NCBI GenBank assembly: GCA_013397795.1
Contig: VZTJ01005984.1
Span: 1 to 64,000 of the forward strand
DNA: 64,000 nucleotides
Source of the DNA: Orthonyx spaldingii
Lineage: Eukaryota; Chordata; Aves; Passeriformes; Orthonychidae
Direction of reading: 5' to 3'
Position numbers and translations under genes: made by a program. Shown here piece by piece: positions 10,505-19,997 of the stretch. The notes beneath the pieces are model-generated. The model was not told the DNA's origin and ran no database searches. It was given only the letters and a program-made list of their open reading frames with translations. The first letter of the stretch is position 1. The number at the start of each line of letters is the position of its first letter.

Positions 10505-12888
10505 GCCTGAAATTTCAGAATACCCGATGAATAAAACTTGAAGCAAACAGACAAAACTTTGTATACTCCAGGTCTAATACAAAAATGCAAATAAAAGGCT
10601 TCTTTTTCTTTTACAATTGCAACATTTTTCTAGTAGTTTTGTATTTCCTTTATATGCTCACAAAAGAAAAGCAGCTAATATGCAGGAAGTCATTTAGCAA
10701 AATTGTTATTAGTCTAGGAGATGAAAGCATCAGTGTGATGAGATATGAAGTAATTTTATATTAAAAATTAATGACTTAGACTGTTCAGCCTTAAATGATT
10801 TGATACTTTCTAATCCTTGGTATTCATCTCTATAGTAAGTTTATATGATGTGAGTTTATAGTAAGTTTATATTTATTATTCCACTCTTATATTTCCTTGC
10901 TTTGTTATTAAACTGTCTTATGTTGTTTCTTTCCCTACTGGGGAAACAAACAAGAAAGTCAAAACAGAAGTGGAAAGAACATCCTCCAGTGATTAAATGT
11001 TCTCTGTACTCACATTCATATTTTTTTCAGTGATCCATTTTCTATCTTAACTATAAATTAACTTCACTGATTTTTTTTAAAAATTATTTTTAATTGCTTT
11101 ACTTGTTTATAAGTAAACAAAACCTGCTCCACATTTAGGTTGAATGTTGTGATTGGCTAGCTGGAATTTTATTAGGTGTTTTGAAGAATTGTTTGGAAGT
11201 TTTAAGCTCGAGTTACACAGCAAATCTTCCTTGCATCCCCATCCAACTGCGTTGGGGCTACAAAGGCCCCCTTGTCCATGGCAGCACTCTCCTGCCCCCC
11301 TCATGCAAACTGTCTCTTTGTTGGCTCAGGTAGCAGTGGATTCAAACACGAGGAGGGCTCTTTTAAAATACAAGAGCATAAAGTTGGTTGGTTTACTAGC
11401 ATGACCCCAAGAGCTAGACCTGATGCCGTAAGTGCTGAACAGCTTGAACTGTGCTGCATCTTAGAAACACAAGGGAGCTGCCAGCTGAGCTATGTTCATT
11501 GCTGGGAAATAAAATGCTTTTAATACAATTCACTTTCTTTCTCACACCTACCAGAGAAAACAAAATTAAATGCCTCAGTATTTGTAATCAGAGTGCAGAA
11601 AATCAATGCTGCAGACAGTGCGGCTCCTTGCCTTCCACCTTTACACACTACAGCTGCTGGTGCCCATTTAGTGTCCACTGCCTCCAACCCAGGTGAGGGA
11701 AACTCACTCTGAATAAGCTCTGAGAGGCACCATCACAGCAGGAACTACCAAAAACAAAGTGCTTATTTCCTCATCTTACGGATTGCAAGGAAAACAACCC
11801 TTTCATATTTCTTCTCTTCCAGGGTAGCAGGATGCCATGGTGGCCCAGGAGGGAAAGAAGAGGCCGCTGTGCCATGCCATGTACTGTATGGCACTGCAAC
11901 AAGGAGTGGGGCAGAGGCTGCAGGAATGCTGGATGGCTGCACACTGTAGTAAAAGATGAAGAAGGAGTCGTGTGGAGTTAGTGACTCACACAATTAAGGT
12001 TTGGCATGGCTGAGTAGCAAGATAACAACATGGTTTTACCATAAAAGGGGCAAATATGTTATTACTGTGGTATATGAGATTCAATTAAATGGCAACATCA
12101 ATTAAACAGCTTCCAGAGCTTTTGTTTGGAAGCTTGCAAAGCTTTGTTTCCTGCTAAAGCTGTTAGTTGAGTATTAACAATTAGTTCCCCTGAAAATGAG
12201 ACTGATTGCACAGCAGAGACTGTAACACTCTGGGGTTCTGTTGAAAAGCTAGGTTCAAGTCCATCCCTTGGTGATTATTTAAGCAGAGTAGCTTCAGCAT
12301 GAATGTGAATGAATAGCTTGAACAGAGTGTAACCTTGGAAATGCTTAGTGCACATGAGGCTGGAGGAGAATGAACTCTGCAGGAGTCCTTGGACTCTCAT
12401 TTGCAGCACCTATTAGTTATGATGGGGACTGTTTCTTTCAGATTTTGACCAGAAATTTTTTGTTTGTCTGGAGAAGGAATTTCTATTTAGTGCCAGGAGA
12501 GCAGAAAATCTTTAAGTGAACAATCCTTTCTCCTAACAGGACAACATAGAGACAATTTGCAGTCTCCCTTTTAGAGAATGCCTTAGCCCTGTATTATTTC
12601 ATTTGTAGTGTTTTGTACTGGTGAGTTCATCAAAACATCTCAATACCATAGGTTTTTTTGGGTCTGAGACCATGGCCATTTCCTGGAAAGCCTCAACCTT
12701 CACCCAAGACTTTTGACTGCAGTTTTGTCATACACACTTTCCATCTCCCTCAATGAAAGCACCTCTAAGCAGCACCGATGGCCCTGCTGTTCCAAGCTGG
12801 CAGTGAGCCTGCTCGGGGTAGTTGTTCCTGTGGAGGTGACTTTGCTCAAGCCCAGCTGAAGCCGCTGTTGTGGCCCAGGCCTCAGGCT
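10505..12888. other. Intergenic upstream of VMA21, nothing identified
   Basis: AT-rich up to about 11.1 kb, then mixed composition. No repeat or exon could be named. Overlapping small frames at 11.15-11.7 kb on the + strand have no recognisable content. Confidence 0.65.
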
Positions 12889-13490
12889 GCCCTCCATCCC
12901 CCCATCTCTCTGGCCCTCCATTGCTCCATCCCTCTGTCCTTTCATTCCTCAGTCCCTCCATCCCTCAATCCCTCTGTCTCTCCTTCCCTCGGTCCCTCCG
13001 TCCTTCCATTCCTTCTTCCCTCCATCCCTCTGTCCTTTCATTCCTCAGTCCCTCCATCCCTCAATCCCTCTGTCTCTCCTTCCCTCGGTCCCTCCGTCCT
13101 TCCATTCCTTCTTCCCTCCATCCCTCTGTCCTTTCATTCCTCAGTCCCTCCATCCCTCAATCCCTCTGTCTCTCCTTCCCTCGGTCCCTCCGTCCTTCCA
13201 TTCCTTCTTCCCTCCATCCCTCTGTCCTTTCATTCCTCAGTCCCTCCATCCCTCTGTCCCTCATCCCTGCATCACTCCATTCCTCTGTCCCTTCATTCCT
13301 CAATCCCTCCATCCCTCGGTCTCTCCATCTCTTCTTCCCTCCATCCTTCTGTCCCTTCTTCCCTCCATACCTTTGCCCCTCCATTCCTGCATTCCTCCCT
13401 CCCTGCGTCCCTCCTTCCCTTCAGCCTTCTGTCCCTTCTTCCCTGAATCTCTTCATCCTTCTTTCCCTTCTTCCCCGCACCCCTCGTTCC
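12889..13490. repeat. Pyrimidine-rich minisatellite with 96-bp higher-order unit
   Basis: The + strand is almost pure C/T built on an 8-bp-like theme (TCCCTCCA / TCCCTCTG). Between 12931 and about 13314 the motif CCTCTGTCCT recurs at 12931, 13027, 13123 and 13219, exactly 96 bp apart each time, giving a bit over three near-identical higher-order copies. The sides, especially 13315-13490, are more degenerate (CTTCCCTCCAT-like). Because 96 is a multiple of 3 and the strand lacks stops, it produces long Ser/Pro-rich open frames of over 220 codons that are artefacts. It ends at the VMA21 CpG island. The purine strand is the minus strand. Confidence 0.95.
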
Positions 13491-13960
13491 CTTCCTCCCC
13501 GTGCTTCAGCCGGGCGGGGCGGGCCCGCTGCAGCACCTATCGCCAACCGCTAGGCCGCGCCAGCCCCAGTGTTGCTACGGCGACGGCGGCGCCGCTCCCC
13601 GCGCATGCGTGGCCCGTGCGGTGGCCTCCGGCGGGCCCGCGGCGGTGGCGGGGCCGCGATGGAGCGCTTTGGGCCGGGGCCTGTGAGCGCCGTGCCGGTG
13701 GCAGAGTTCAGGCCGTGAGTCCCGGGGCGGGCAGGGGAAGGGCCCGGCGGTGGGTGGCGGGGAATGCTGCGCGCTAGGCCGCGGGGAGCGCACCCGGCAG
13801 CAGCAGCCCGCGATGGAGGCTGCAGCCACGGGGCGGGAGGGGAGCGCCAGCTTGGGCCGCAGCGGGTGGAGGAGGAGGCCACCGGTTTGACTTGGTCACG
13901 CTGCGTAACCCTGGGCCACCCCGAGGCCCGAGCGGGGAGGCTGCCGGCCCTCAGGGAAAT
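13491..13960 (+). promoter_or_regulatory. VMA21: CpG-island promoter of VMA21
   Basis: Dense CpG and high GC begin where the pyrimidine minisatellite ends, cover exon 1 and fade in early intron 1. Motifs seen upstream of the ATG are a GC box GGGCGGGGC at 13512-13520, an imperfect RFX X-box-like GTTGCTACGGCGAC at 13571-13584, and an NRF1-like CGCGCATGCGTG at 13600-13611. No TATA box is seen, which fits a housekeeping gene with dispersed initiation. The exact start site cannot be fixed from sequence; 13.55-13.65 kb is likely. Confidence 0.85.
13659..13714 (+). CDS. VMA21: VMA21 coding exon 1
   Basis: This exon holds 56 coding nt: 18 codons plus CC of a split proline codon. It starts at the only ATG that reads into the conserved EFR motif and ends at the donor CC|GTGAGT at 13715. 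The first 14 residues are rich in Gly, Pro and Val and share only MER and EFR with the human protein, as expected for the poorly conserved cytosolic N-terminus. In human VMA21 exon 2 begins at c.54, so human exon 1 has 53 coding nt. The bird exon is therefore three nt longer and adds one proline before the NEGS sequence. Confidence 0.93.
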
Positions 13961-16900
13961 GCGCCGAGCTAGGCTGAGCTTATACACGAATATTTGTTTT
14001 TGCTGCGTAGGGTAGCGATGAGAGTATGTCAGTGTACGAAAAGTATTTGTCAGCAGTGGAGTTTTTAACTTTAGTAATAAGCTGGAGGTCATCTTACTCT
14101 TCTGTGGGTAAGTGTTGATAGAATGGTTTCTCATTTCCATAGGGAAATTTTGAATGCAGTTATGCCCTCCACCCTGACAGTACTTCAGGCAAACGCTAGT
14201 AAAGGAAAAGAATTCGAATGTTTTTCTTTTCTAAAGCTATGTAATATGCTGCCTAAATGTATGGCAGTACATGATCAGCAAAAAGTTTTGTTGTTGCAGT
14301 GTAGAAGCTGTGCATGGCTGCACATGATTGTCAGAGGATGAGATAATTTTTTTCCCCATTTCTACTTTTTTTTCCAAAGAAAAACGTACATGTTTGTGTT
14401 TCAGTGCCCTAAGGACACGTCCTTGAATCAGGCAAACTTTGGAAGTCAGAAGTCTGGCTTACATGTTTACTTAAGCATAAAATAATGTAGTCAGCCAGGC
14501 AGAGTGAGTGAGAACTGGTGGAAGCACACACAAAACCGAGCTGTATGTGGTGTTTTGTAAACACAAAACCTGTTCTAGCAGATCATGTTCAGGGAGATAC
14601 TACCAAGTACATAAACCTTCATAAACTCTTGCTTGCTAAAGGTGTTCTAGGTTTAGGTCTGTGAAGGCAAAGTTTTGGTGTATTGGCCCAATGTTCTGAC
14701 TGTTGCTATACTTATTTCAGCTTTCTTAGTTAAAAACTGAGAAATTATTTTTAAATAGAGGAACAATACCTAATAAAAAGGAACTTGGACGAGTAAGCTG
14801 TTAAATTCATTCGGTGTACTTCCCTTTCTATCCCAGCCTGTAGGATTTGTCATTTTCCTGGACTTGTAGTTATTTTTTAAAAAAAAAGGGAACTTGGCAA
14901 GTTTTAACGCAGAATACTGTCATATGACAAGTGCATGTGTAACTAATATTAGATATTTAATAATTATGTAGTAATATACTGATAAACATATTAACATAAC
15001 CCCCCTATGTTATAATGCCTGCAAAGCAGTAGCAGGGAAAAATCTAAAGATTGGTTTTCATTTCATTTGTGAGCTTAGACTGGCAGAATCATTATGTTGT
15101 TTTGAACACTGTCATTTTTAATTGCAGCCAACAAATGCATATTCCAAGTTTTTATTGCTTCCAAACAATATACTTCCTCAGTTCTTGAAAAATAATTGGC
15201 TTCTGTTTGGAACAAGCTCTTGTTCTGTTTCAGGCATATATATTGTGACTTTCTTTTGTGTGTAACTTCTCTTATTTATTTCAGAAATGAGGGTTCATTA
15301 ACATCAACTTTAAGAACGCTTCTATTCTTCACAGCTCTAATGATTACATTACCTGTTGGGCTATATTTTTCATCAAAGGCTTATGTATTTGAAGGTAATT
15401 CTGTTTCTGCCAATTAGCATTATTATTACAAAAATAGAGGAAAAGCACAATCCTCTAATAGCATCTTTGTTCTTCCTGTTTCGAATATTTGTGTCCATAT
15501 ACAGACAAAAGCTCCTGTAATGTCTAATTAGAACAGAAAATTATAAATGGTCAATATATCCTTCCCTGTGTTGTGGTCTGCATTCCAATATTTGCTGTTT
15601 ATTATACAATGGTTTATATTGTAAAGAGGTGCATTGTTCCCCTTACCTAAAGGGTATTTAACACCACCCTGCAGCACTTTGTTCAGAATCATCAGGGATA
15701 TGTTTCCTGCAGGTATTGCAAACTAATCATGTGTTCAAGACAGAATAATGTTGTATATGAAGTTTATTTTTTTGCTTTTTGAAACATACGTGCATTTAAA
15801 CAATTTGTATACAATTTCAGATATTAAATGTGGTTGCTTGGAGAGCTTTCTTTTAATTAAAAAAAAAAAAAAAGAAGATTTTGACTGTTTGAACAAGTAG
15901 CCATGTTGTAGTCCTGATTCTACAAGGCTTTAATACTTATCTCCTGCACTTCTAGGAAGTTATCTCCTTCAGAAGTGGGAAGGAGGAAGGGAAAAAGCAG
16001 CTGCTTTTAAGAGCAATTTATGGCTCTGTAACTGAGTTTTTCTGAGACCATTCTCCTTTGGTGTGTACTGCTGTATGTAGTACATAGAAGGTTCAAAGCT
16101 TCTTAAGTAACTTTCAAGATCCTGTTTAGCTCTTCTTTTTTTTTTTATTTGAGGTGTAGCAAACTGAGCTTTAACTTCGCTGTGTCAGTTAAAGGGCAAG
16201 ATCTGTCATCACTGAAAGGACTGAGTTTGTGTTTGCAGGGTGGTGTTTTTGGAGTGCTGTAATGTGTGGATTCTGTTTGCTTTTGGGGAGACTTTGTTGG
16301 TTTTTAAAATTAATTAAGCGAAACAATATTTCAGTGTTTGGTCTTCTGATATTTGAAGGCTTATTTTATATGAGATGCATTCATGTATCTTAACTAGTGG
16401 GGCATTATTGTTTTACATACAGAAGATAATAGTTCTCTAAATGTAATTGTTCTTCTACCATTTTCTTGTGTTTTAATGGCAAATTAGTTATAAAATTCAC
16501 CCCCTTCTTCCTTCCACCTCCCTCCCCCATGAAGTTACACTTAGTAAAAAAGGATGTTGAGGTTTGTTCGGTGCTGGAAGATACTAACAGAAAAAGTGAA
16601 TGTTGTTGAACTCTAAGCTGTTGACATCAAATCTAGGGTATTTTGTCTTAAATATTGAATACTGCAGTGTTGCTTTGTTCCAGACATAGTTTCAAGGCCT
16701 TTAACTATCACGATGAATTCTTTGCTATGAATCATTTTGAGCTCAGACTTTTGATACAGGAGTAAATGTAGCTTTGGTCTTTAGGAAGAATTGTGACTTG
16801 CCATGTCAGAGTTTCTAGCTCATAACTAATATTCCGTACTTTCTTTGTTTTCTCAGGTTTCTTGGGAATGTCTGACAGAGACAGCTATTTTTATGCTGCC

Positions 16901-16999
16901 ATAGTTGCTGTAGTCACTGTCCATGTGGTACTTGCTCTCTTTGTTTATGTAGCATGGAACGAGGGTTCGCGGCAGTGGCGCGAAGGCAAACAGGACTAA
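13659..16999 (+). CDS. VMA21: VMA21, V-ATPase assembly chaperone (three coding exons)
   Basis: Joining 13659-13714, 15285-15394 and 16857-16999 gives 309 nt, or 102 residues plus TAA. Human VMA21 has 101. Every junction is GT-AG and the phases agree. Seen in the sequence: a short Pro/Val-rich N-terminus starting MERFGPG, a first hydrophobic segment at residues about 30-48 (LLFFTALMITLPVGLYF), a loop with GMSDRDSYFY at about 59-68, a second hydrophobic segment at about 67-89, and a basic tail ending EGKQD. Known of the family: VMA21 is a small two-span ER membrane protein that chaperones assembly of the V-ATPase Vo proton-translocating sector and escorts it toward the Golgi. Human loss-of-function causes X-linked myopathy with excessive autophagy. 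The ATG is in good context (G at -3 and +4) inside a CpG island. No frameshift or stop is seen, so the gene looks functional. Identification is very secure; UTR limits are not. Confidence 0.97.
13715..15284 (+). other. VMA21: VMA21 intron 1
   Basis: This is a 1,570-nt GT-AG intron. Its first 250 nt are the tail of the CpG island; the rest is AT-rich. I see no repeat that I can name and no further coding exon. Open frames on either strand within the GC-rich start are composition effects. Confidence 0.9.
15285..15394 (+). CDS. VMA21: VMA21 coding exon 2
   Basis: The exon has 110 nt between a strong acceptor (pyrimidine tract then TTTCAG) and the donor GAAG|GTAATT. It encodes residues about 19-55, starting with the A of the split proline codon and then NEGSLTSTLRTLLFFTALMI and onward. 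It covers the whole first transmembrane segment and the start of the lumenal loop (SSKAYVFE). The protein sequence matches vertebrate VMA21 closely. Translation continues in intron 2 to a TAG at 15416, so reading through the donor would truncate the protein after the first membrane span. Confidence 0.96.
15395..16856 (+). other. VMA21: VMA21 intron 2
   Basis: This is a 1,462-nt GT-AG intron. It contains a run of 15 A at 15859-15873, a T-rich run near 16135-16148 and, from about 16432, copy B of the interspersed repeat also found at 7.55 and 18.97 kb. The last 35 nt before the acceptor are a good pyrimidine tract. Confidence 0.9.
16432..16630. repeat. Interspersed repeat, copy B (VMA21 intron 2)
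   Basis: This starts TTCTCTAAATGTAATTG like copy A, runs through a C-rich patch and GTTACACTTAGTA, then matches copy C (GTTGAGGTTTGTTCG and ACAGAAAAAGTGAA, versus GTTGAAGTTCGTTCA and GCAGAAAAAATGAA). It lacks the GCACTATAATGTCTC core of copies A and C. It lies wholly within VMA21 intron 2. The right limit is uncertain. Confidence 0.6.
16857..16999 (+). CDS. VMA21: VMA21 coding exon 3 and stop
   Basis: The exon has 143 coding nt after the acceptor TTTTCTCAG and ends at TAA 16997-16999. It completes the glycine codon shared with exon 2 and encodes residues 56-102: the loop FLGMSDRDSYFY, the second membrane span (AAIVAVVTVHVVLALFVYVA) and the tail NEGSRQWREGKQD. The second span and tail are almost identical to the human protein, which marks this as the functional core. 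The C-terminus does not show a classical KKXX signal; retrieval in animals is thought to rely on a different tail signal. Confidence 0.96.
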
Positions 17000-17454
17000 A
17001 ACGAAGATCATCAGTGTCTGATGTCCACAGACCGTAAATCAGATTTTTTGTGAGCTGAAGAAAAAGCATTCTTCCAAACGTGTAATACAAATGCACAAAG
17101 AGGAGACTGATGCCGCAGTTGTGGTTAAAATAAGACTTGTGCTCGTCTTGACTGTGTGTTGGTGTTTTCTGTAATAGTGATGGAAGTTGTTCTTTAGCCA
17201 GCTTCTACTGTGTCACACTGAGGAGGCCTTCACCTGCAATTAGAGTGGAATAATTATGTACTTTTGAAAACCCCTGTAGCTACTTTTGCCATGCCTAGTA
17301 TTTTTCTGATTTGCTCTGAAAATAATATTGGCATGAAGCAAGCATTATGTTTTCAAGGAATCAAATTGCTGCTTAAAAAAGCTACATTACTTAACATCCA
17401 GCTACAGTGGAAAAGATGGGATTTCACTTTGCTGTGACGTTTCCTGATTTAAGG

Positions 17455-17703
17455 TGTTGTGGTTTAGCCCCAGCCAGCAATTGAGCACCATGCAGGTGCT
17501 CACTCACTCTGACCCCTCAGTGAGATGAGTGGGGGAATCAGGAAAGCAAAGTGAGAAAACTCAGGAGTTGAGATAAAGAGAGTTTAATAGGTAATGCAAA
17601 CGCTATACACATGAGTGCGTTGGTTTTCAGTACAAATTCAAACCATAGCCCCATGGTAGCTATTATGAAGAAAACTACCTCTGTCCCAGCCCAAACTGAC
17701 ACA
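17455..17703 (-). mobile_element. Internally deleted avian LTR in the VMA21 3' UTR
   Basis: The left end begins TGTTGTGGTTTAGCCCCAGC and continues with a GAGATAAAGAGAGTTTAATAG block; the right end has CATAGCCCCATGGTAGCTAT and finishes CTGACACA. Both ends match a very common songbird LTR that I know from memory. In that family the TATA box lies on the opposite strand, so this copy is minus-strand. At about 249 bp it lacks the middle of the element, including the promoter region. No clear target-site duplication is visible. Confidence 0.75.
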
Positions 17704-18833
17704 GTGGGTAGGCATAATTAATCTGTTTCTGTTTCGAGGTAATTTCAAAACCAGAATTGTTTAGAAGCTCAGGTGATGTCTTTCTAATGTGAAATACAAT
17801 TTTTTTTTCAAATATATTTTTTATTGCAATGTAAAATTCAATCTTTAATTTTCTTTTGGGAGAACTGTGGTATTATGCATTGCTCATCTTTCTCTTCTAC
17901 AGTTTATCCTGATGATGCAAAGGAAAGGGTATAGCATATTTTTTTGTATGTCTTTACACAGGTACGTATCTCCTTGATATTTGCTAAAGTGTGCAGTTGG
18001 ATTTCCTGTGGTAAAGCAGTGTCAGTAACAGTCATAAGCTGCTCTAAGGAGCAAGAGAAAACAAGCTATAGTTGTCTGCAAATGGTGTCCTTTATGTAGC
18101 AGAGGACACAAAAGTGACCACATGGAAAATTGGCTGCTCTTCATAAATACTTACTTGTACACTATGAAATTATACAATATGTTGATTGTTTTCTTTTTTC
18201 CTTTGTTGTGTGTAGAACTTCCTGTAGTCAAACCTTTGTGAGATTTTTGTGTTGTAGGATAACCTGAATTTATTCCACTGTTGTGCTGTTGTTAGCAAGC
18301 TTTTTTGTCTCTGGCTAGAACATTTTTCCTAAAGTTCCAGCAAGGCATAAAACTTTCCCAACCCTGCTGATGGCTGTTAAGCTGGTGTGCTTGAGGTCAT
18401 TCTGTTAATTTGAATTTTCCAGTTTATTGTGTTAGTTTAGCCTTTCTTAGAAGTTTTCTCTTCATACGGGGCTTGGCATGGTTTTGGTGCTGCATGTGTC
18501 CATGGTAAAACTTACTTATAAATGAGGCAAAAATTGGTTATCTGTGCCCAGTGGCTTGAGAATTATGTCCCCAAGCCCCACTCCTGTCTTGTCTACTCCA
18601 GTCCCAGGTGCACACAAGCATATGCACCATGGCACACTAATGCAAATCAGCTTTTGCACTTTGTTTCTGCTGTATTACCTTTTCTCATCCAGAGCTCCGT
18701 TGTCAGGTTGCTGCTGGCAAACTGGAGAATCATCTCAGAGTACTTGAAGTGCAAAGTTAGTTTGTAGATGGGCATATTGGCTTCCCATTCTCCAGTGTAT
18801 GAAGTGTACATTGTGGAACAAATACTGCCTTTT

Positions 18834-18839
18834 AATAAA
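18834..18839 (+). terminator. VMA21: Candidate VMA21 polyadenylation signal AATAAA
   Basis: This is a canonical hexamer on the + strand, 1.83 kb after the stop codon, with a GTGTGCTG stretch about 35 nt downstream. Other AATAAA hexamers at 18987 and 19013 lie inside the copy C repeat and could serve as later sites. Confidence 0.5.
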
Positions 18840-18969
18840 GAATTACCCCACAATACAAGATCCAGTAAACAACGTGTGCTGAACACTTTTTGAATAATGT
18901 CTTTAATACTGCACATGTAGAGTACAGCTTAAGGCAAATATATATCCCTGCTCAATACTTTAGATTTTT

Positions 18970-19501
18970 TTTTTCTCACAGTGGAGAATAAATGAAGAGT
19001 TTACACTTATGAAATAAAGAAGTTGAAGTTCGTTCAATTGTGGAATTTATTGCTAGAAGACAGTGGCAGAAAAAATGAACATTATAGAAGTCTAAAATGT
19101 TAACTTCAAGGGGAACACACCTGCCATGCTCTATTAGCTGGATCCTGTGCTATGTTTATTTTATGTTTCATGTAGCAGAATCCCTAGACACAAAGTTAAT
19201 TTCCTAGGAACAACAGGAAAAGAATTCCTTATTATAACTGTTTAGTTATAAAAATCTGACAAGTTTGGCCTCTGCTGTATGTACAGGCACTATAATGTCT
19301 CAGCAGTTGGAAGTAATGAGCTGAGCATAATTCATCCATGGAAGATCTTTGAAGATAATGCTTTGATCCACAACAACATTCCCGGAGAGAAAAGAGGCAC
19401 TGCCTGAGTCTCTGCACAGCCAGAGCCAGGTGCTGGTTTGATGTTGCCTGTGCTTCTGAGTGGGAACAACCCCTCCGGTAAAGAGTGCAATGAAAACAGC
19501 C
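18970..19501. repeat. Interspersed repeat, copy C
   Basis: The left part (TTTACACTTATGAAATAAAG through GTTAACTTCAA, 18999 to about 19110) matches copy B, and the right core 19287-19501 matches copy A. It therefore links the two halves and is the fullest copy. Two AATAAA hexamers (18987 and 19013) lie in it. An LTR fragment begins about 70 bp to the right. The minus-strand open frame over the core is not a recognisable protein. Confidence 0.7.
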
Positions 19502-19570
19502 TGTGCAGGGTTGTCCTCTGCAGTCCAGGAAGGTCCACAAGGGGCATTCTCTTCCCTCCTTCCTTATCAG

Positions 19571-19997
19571 CAGTGGGGACCCACACTGGAGCAGTCTGTT
19601 CCTGAAGGACTGCACCCACACTAAAGCAGTTTGTGAGGGACTCTCCCGAGGAGGAAGGAGGGCAGGAACAACATGTGAAGAACTGATCACAACACCTATT
19701 CCCTGTGCCACTCGGGGGGAGGTAGAGAACTTGGGAGTAAAGTTGAACCTGGGAAGAAGGGACTGCTGGGGGGAAGGTGTTTTATTTCACAACTCTACTG
19801 TTTGATGGGTAATAAATTAAGTTCCCCAAACTGGGTCTGTTTTTCCCCATGATGCTAACTGGTGAATGACCTCCCTGTGCTTGTCTCAACTCAGGAGCCT
19901 TTTGTTACATATTCTCTCCCCTGTCCAGCTGAGAAAGGGGAGTGATAGCGTGATTTTGATGGGTATTTGGTGTCCAGCCAAGGTCAAACCCACCACA
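19571..19997 (-). mobile_element. 5' part of an avian ERV LTR, minus strand
   Basis: The right end CCAAGGTCAAACCCACCACA is the complement of a TGTGGTGGGTTTGACC-type LTR start. Leftward come CCCCTGTCCAGCTGAGAAAG, TGGGTAATAAATTAAGTTCC and repeated GGGACCCACACTGGAGCAG-like units, the order I remember for a long songbird LTR. The LTR 3' portion is missing. It directly follows the copy C repeat. The left boundary is approximate. By recollection the fragment at 8161-8760 is the 3' end of the same family. Confidence 0.7.

Larger units (their letters stand above)
17000..18865 (+). other. VMA21: Probable VMA21 3' UTR
   Basis: From the stop codon at 16999 the first canonical AATAAA I can find is at 18834. 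A UG-containing stretch follows about 35 nt later, so cleavage near 18.85-18.87 kb is plausible and would give a 3'UTR of about 1.85 kb. Long 3'UTRs are usual for vertebrate VMA21. The region contains an inserted minus-strand LTR at 17455-17703. An earlier non-canonical signal cannot be excluded. Confidence 0.5.

Noticed and set aside
12889..13490. Regularly spaced repeats resembling a CRISPR array
   Set aside because: These are uninterrupted tandem repeats without unique spacers in a vertebrate genome.
12778..13553. Open frames of 222 and 227 codons (Ser/Pro-rich) on the + strand and a 75-codon frame on the minus strand
   Set aside because: They are translations of the 96-bp pyrimidine minisatellite; the period is a multiple of 3 and the strand lacks stops, so frames stay open without coding selection.
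13550..14140. 196-codon antisense frame across VMA21 exon 1
   Set aside because: It spans the CpG island and intron 1, is Pro/Arg/Ala-rich from GC composition, and matches no known protein.
17455..17703. Target-site duplication around the 3'UTR LTR
   Set aside because: Flanking bases (TAAGG on the left, GTGGG on the right) do not match, so none is claimed.
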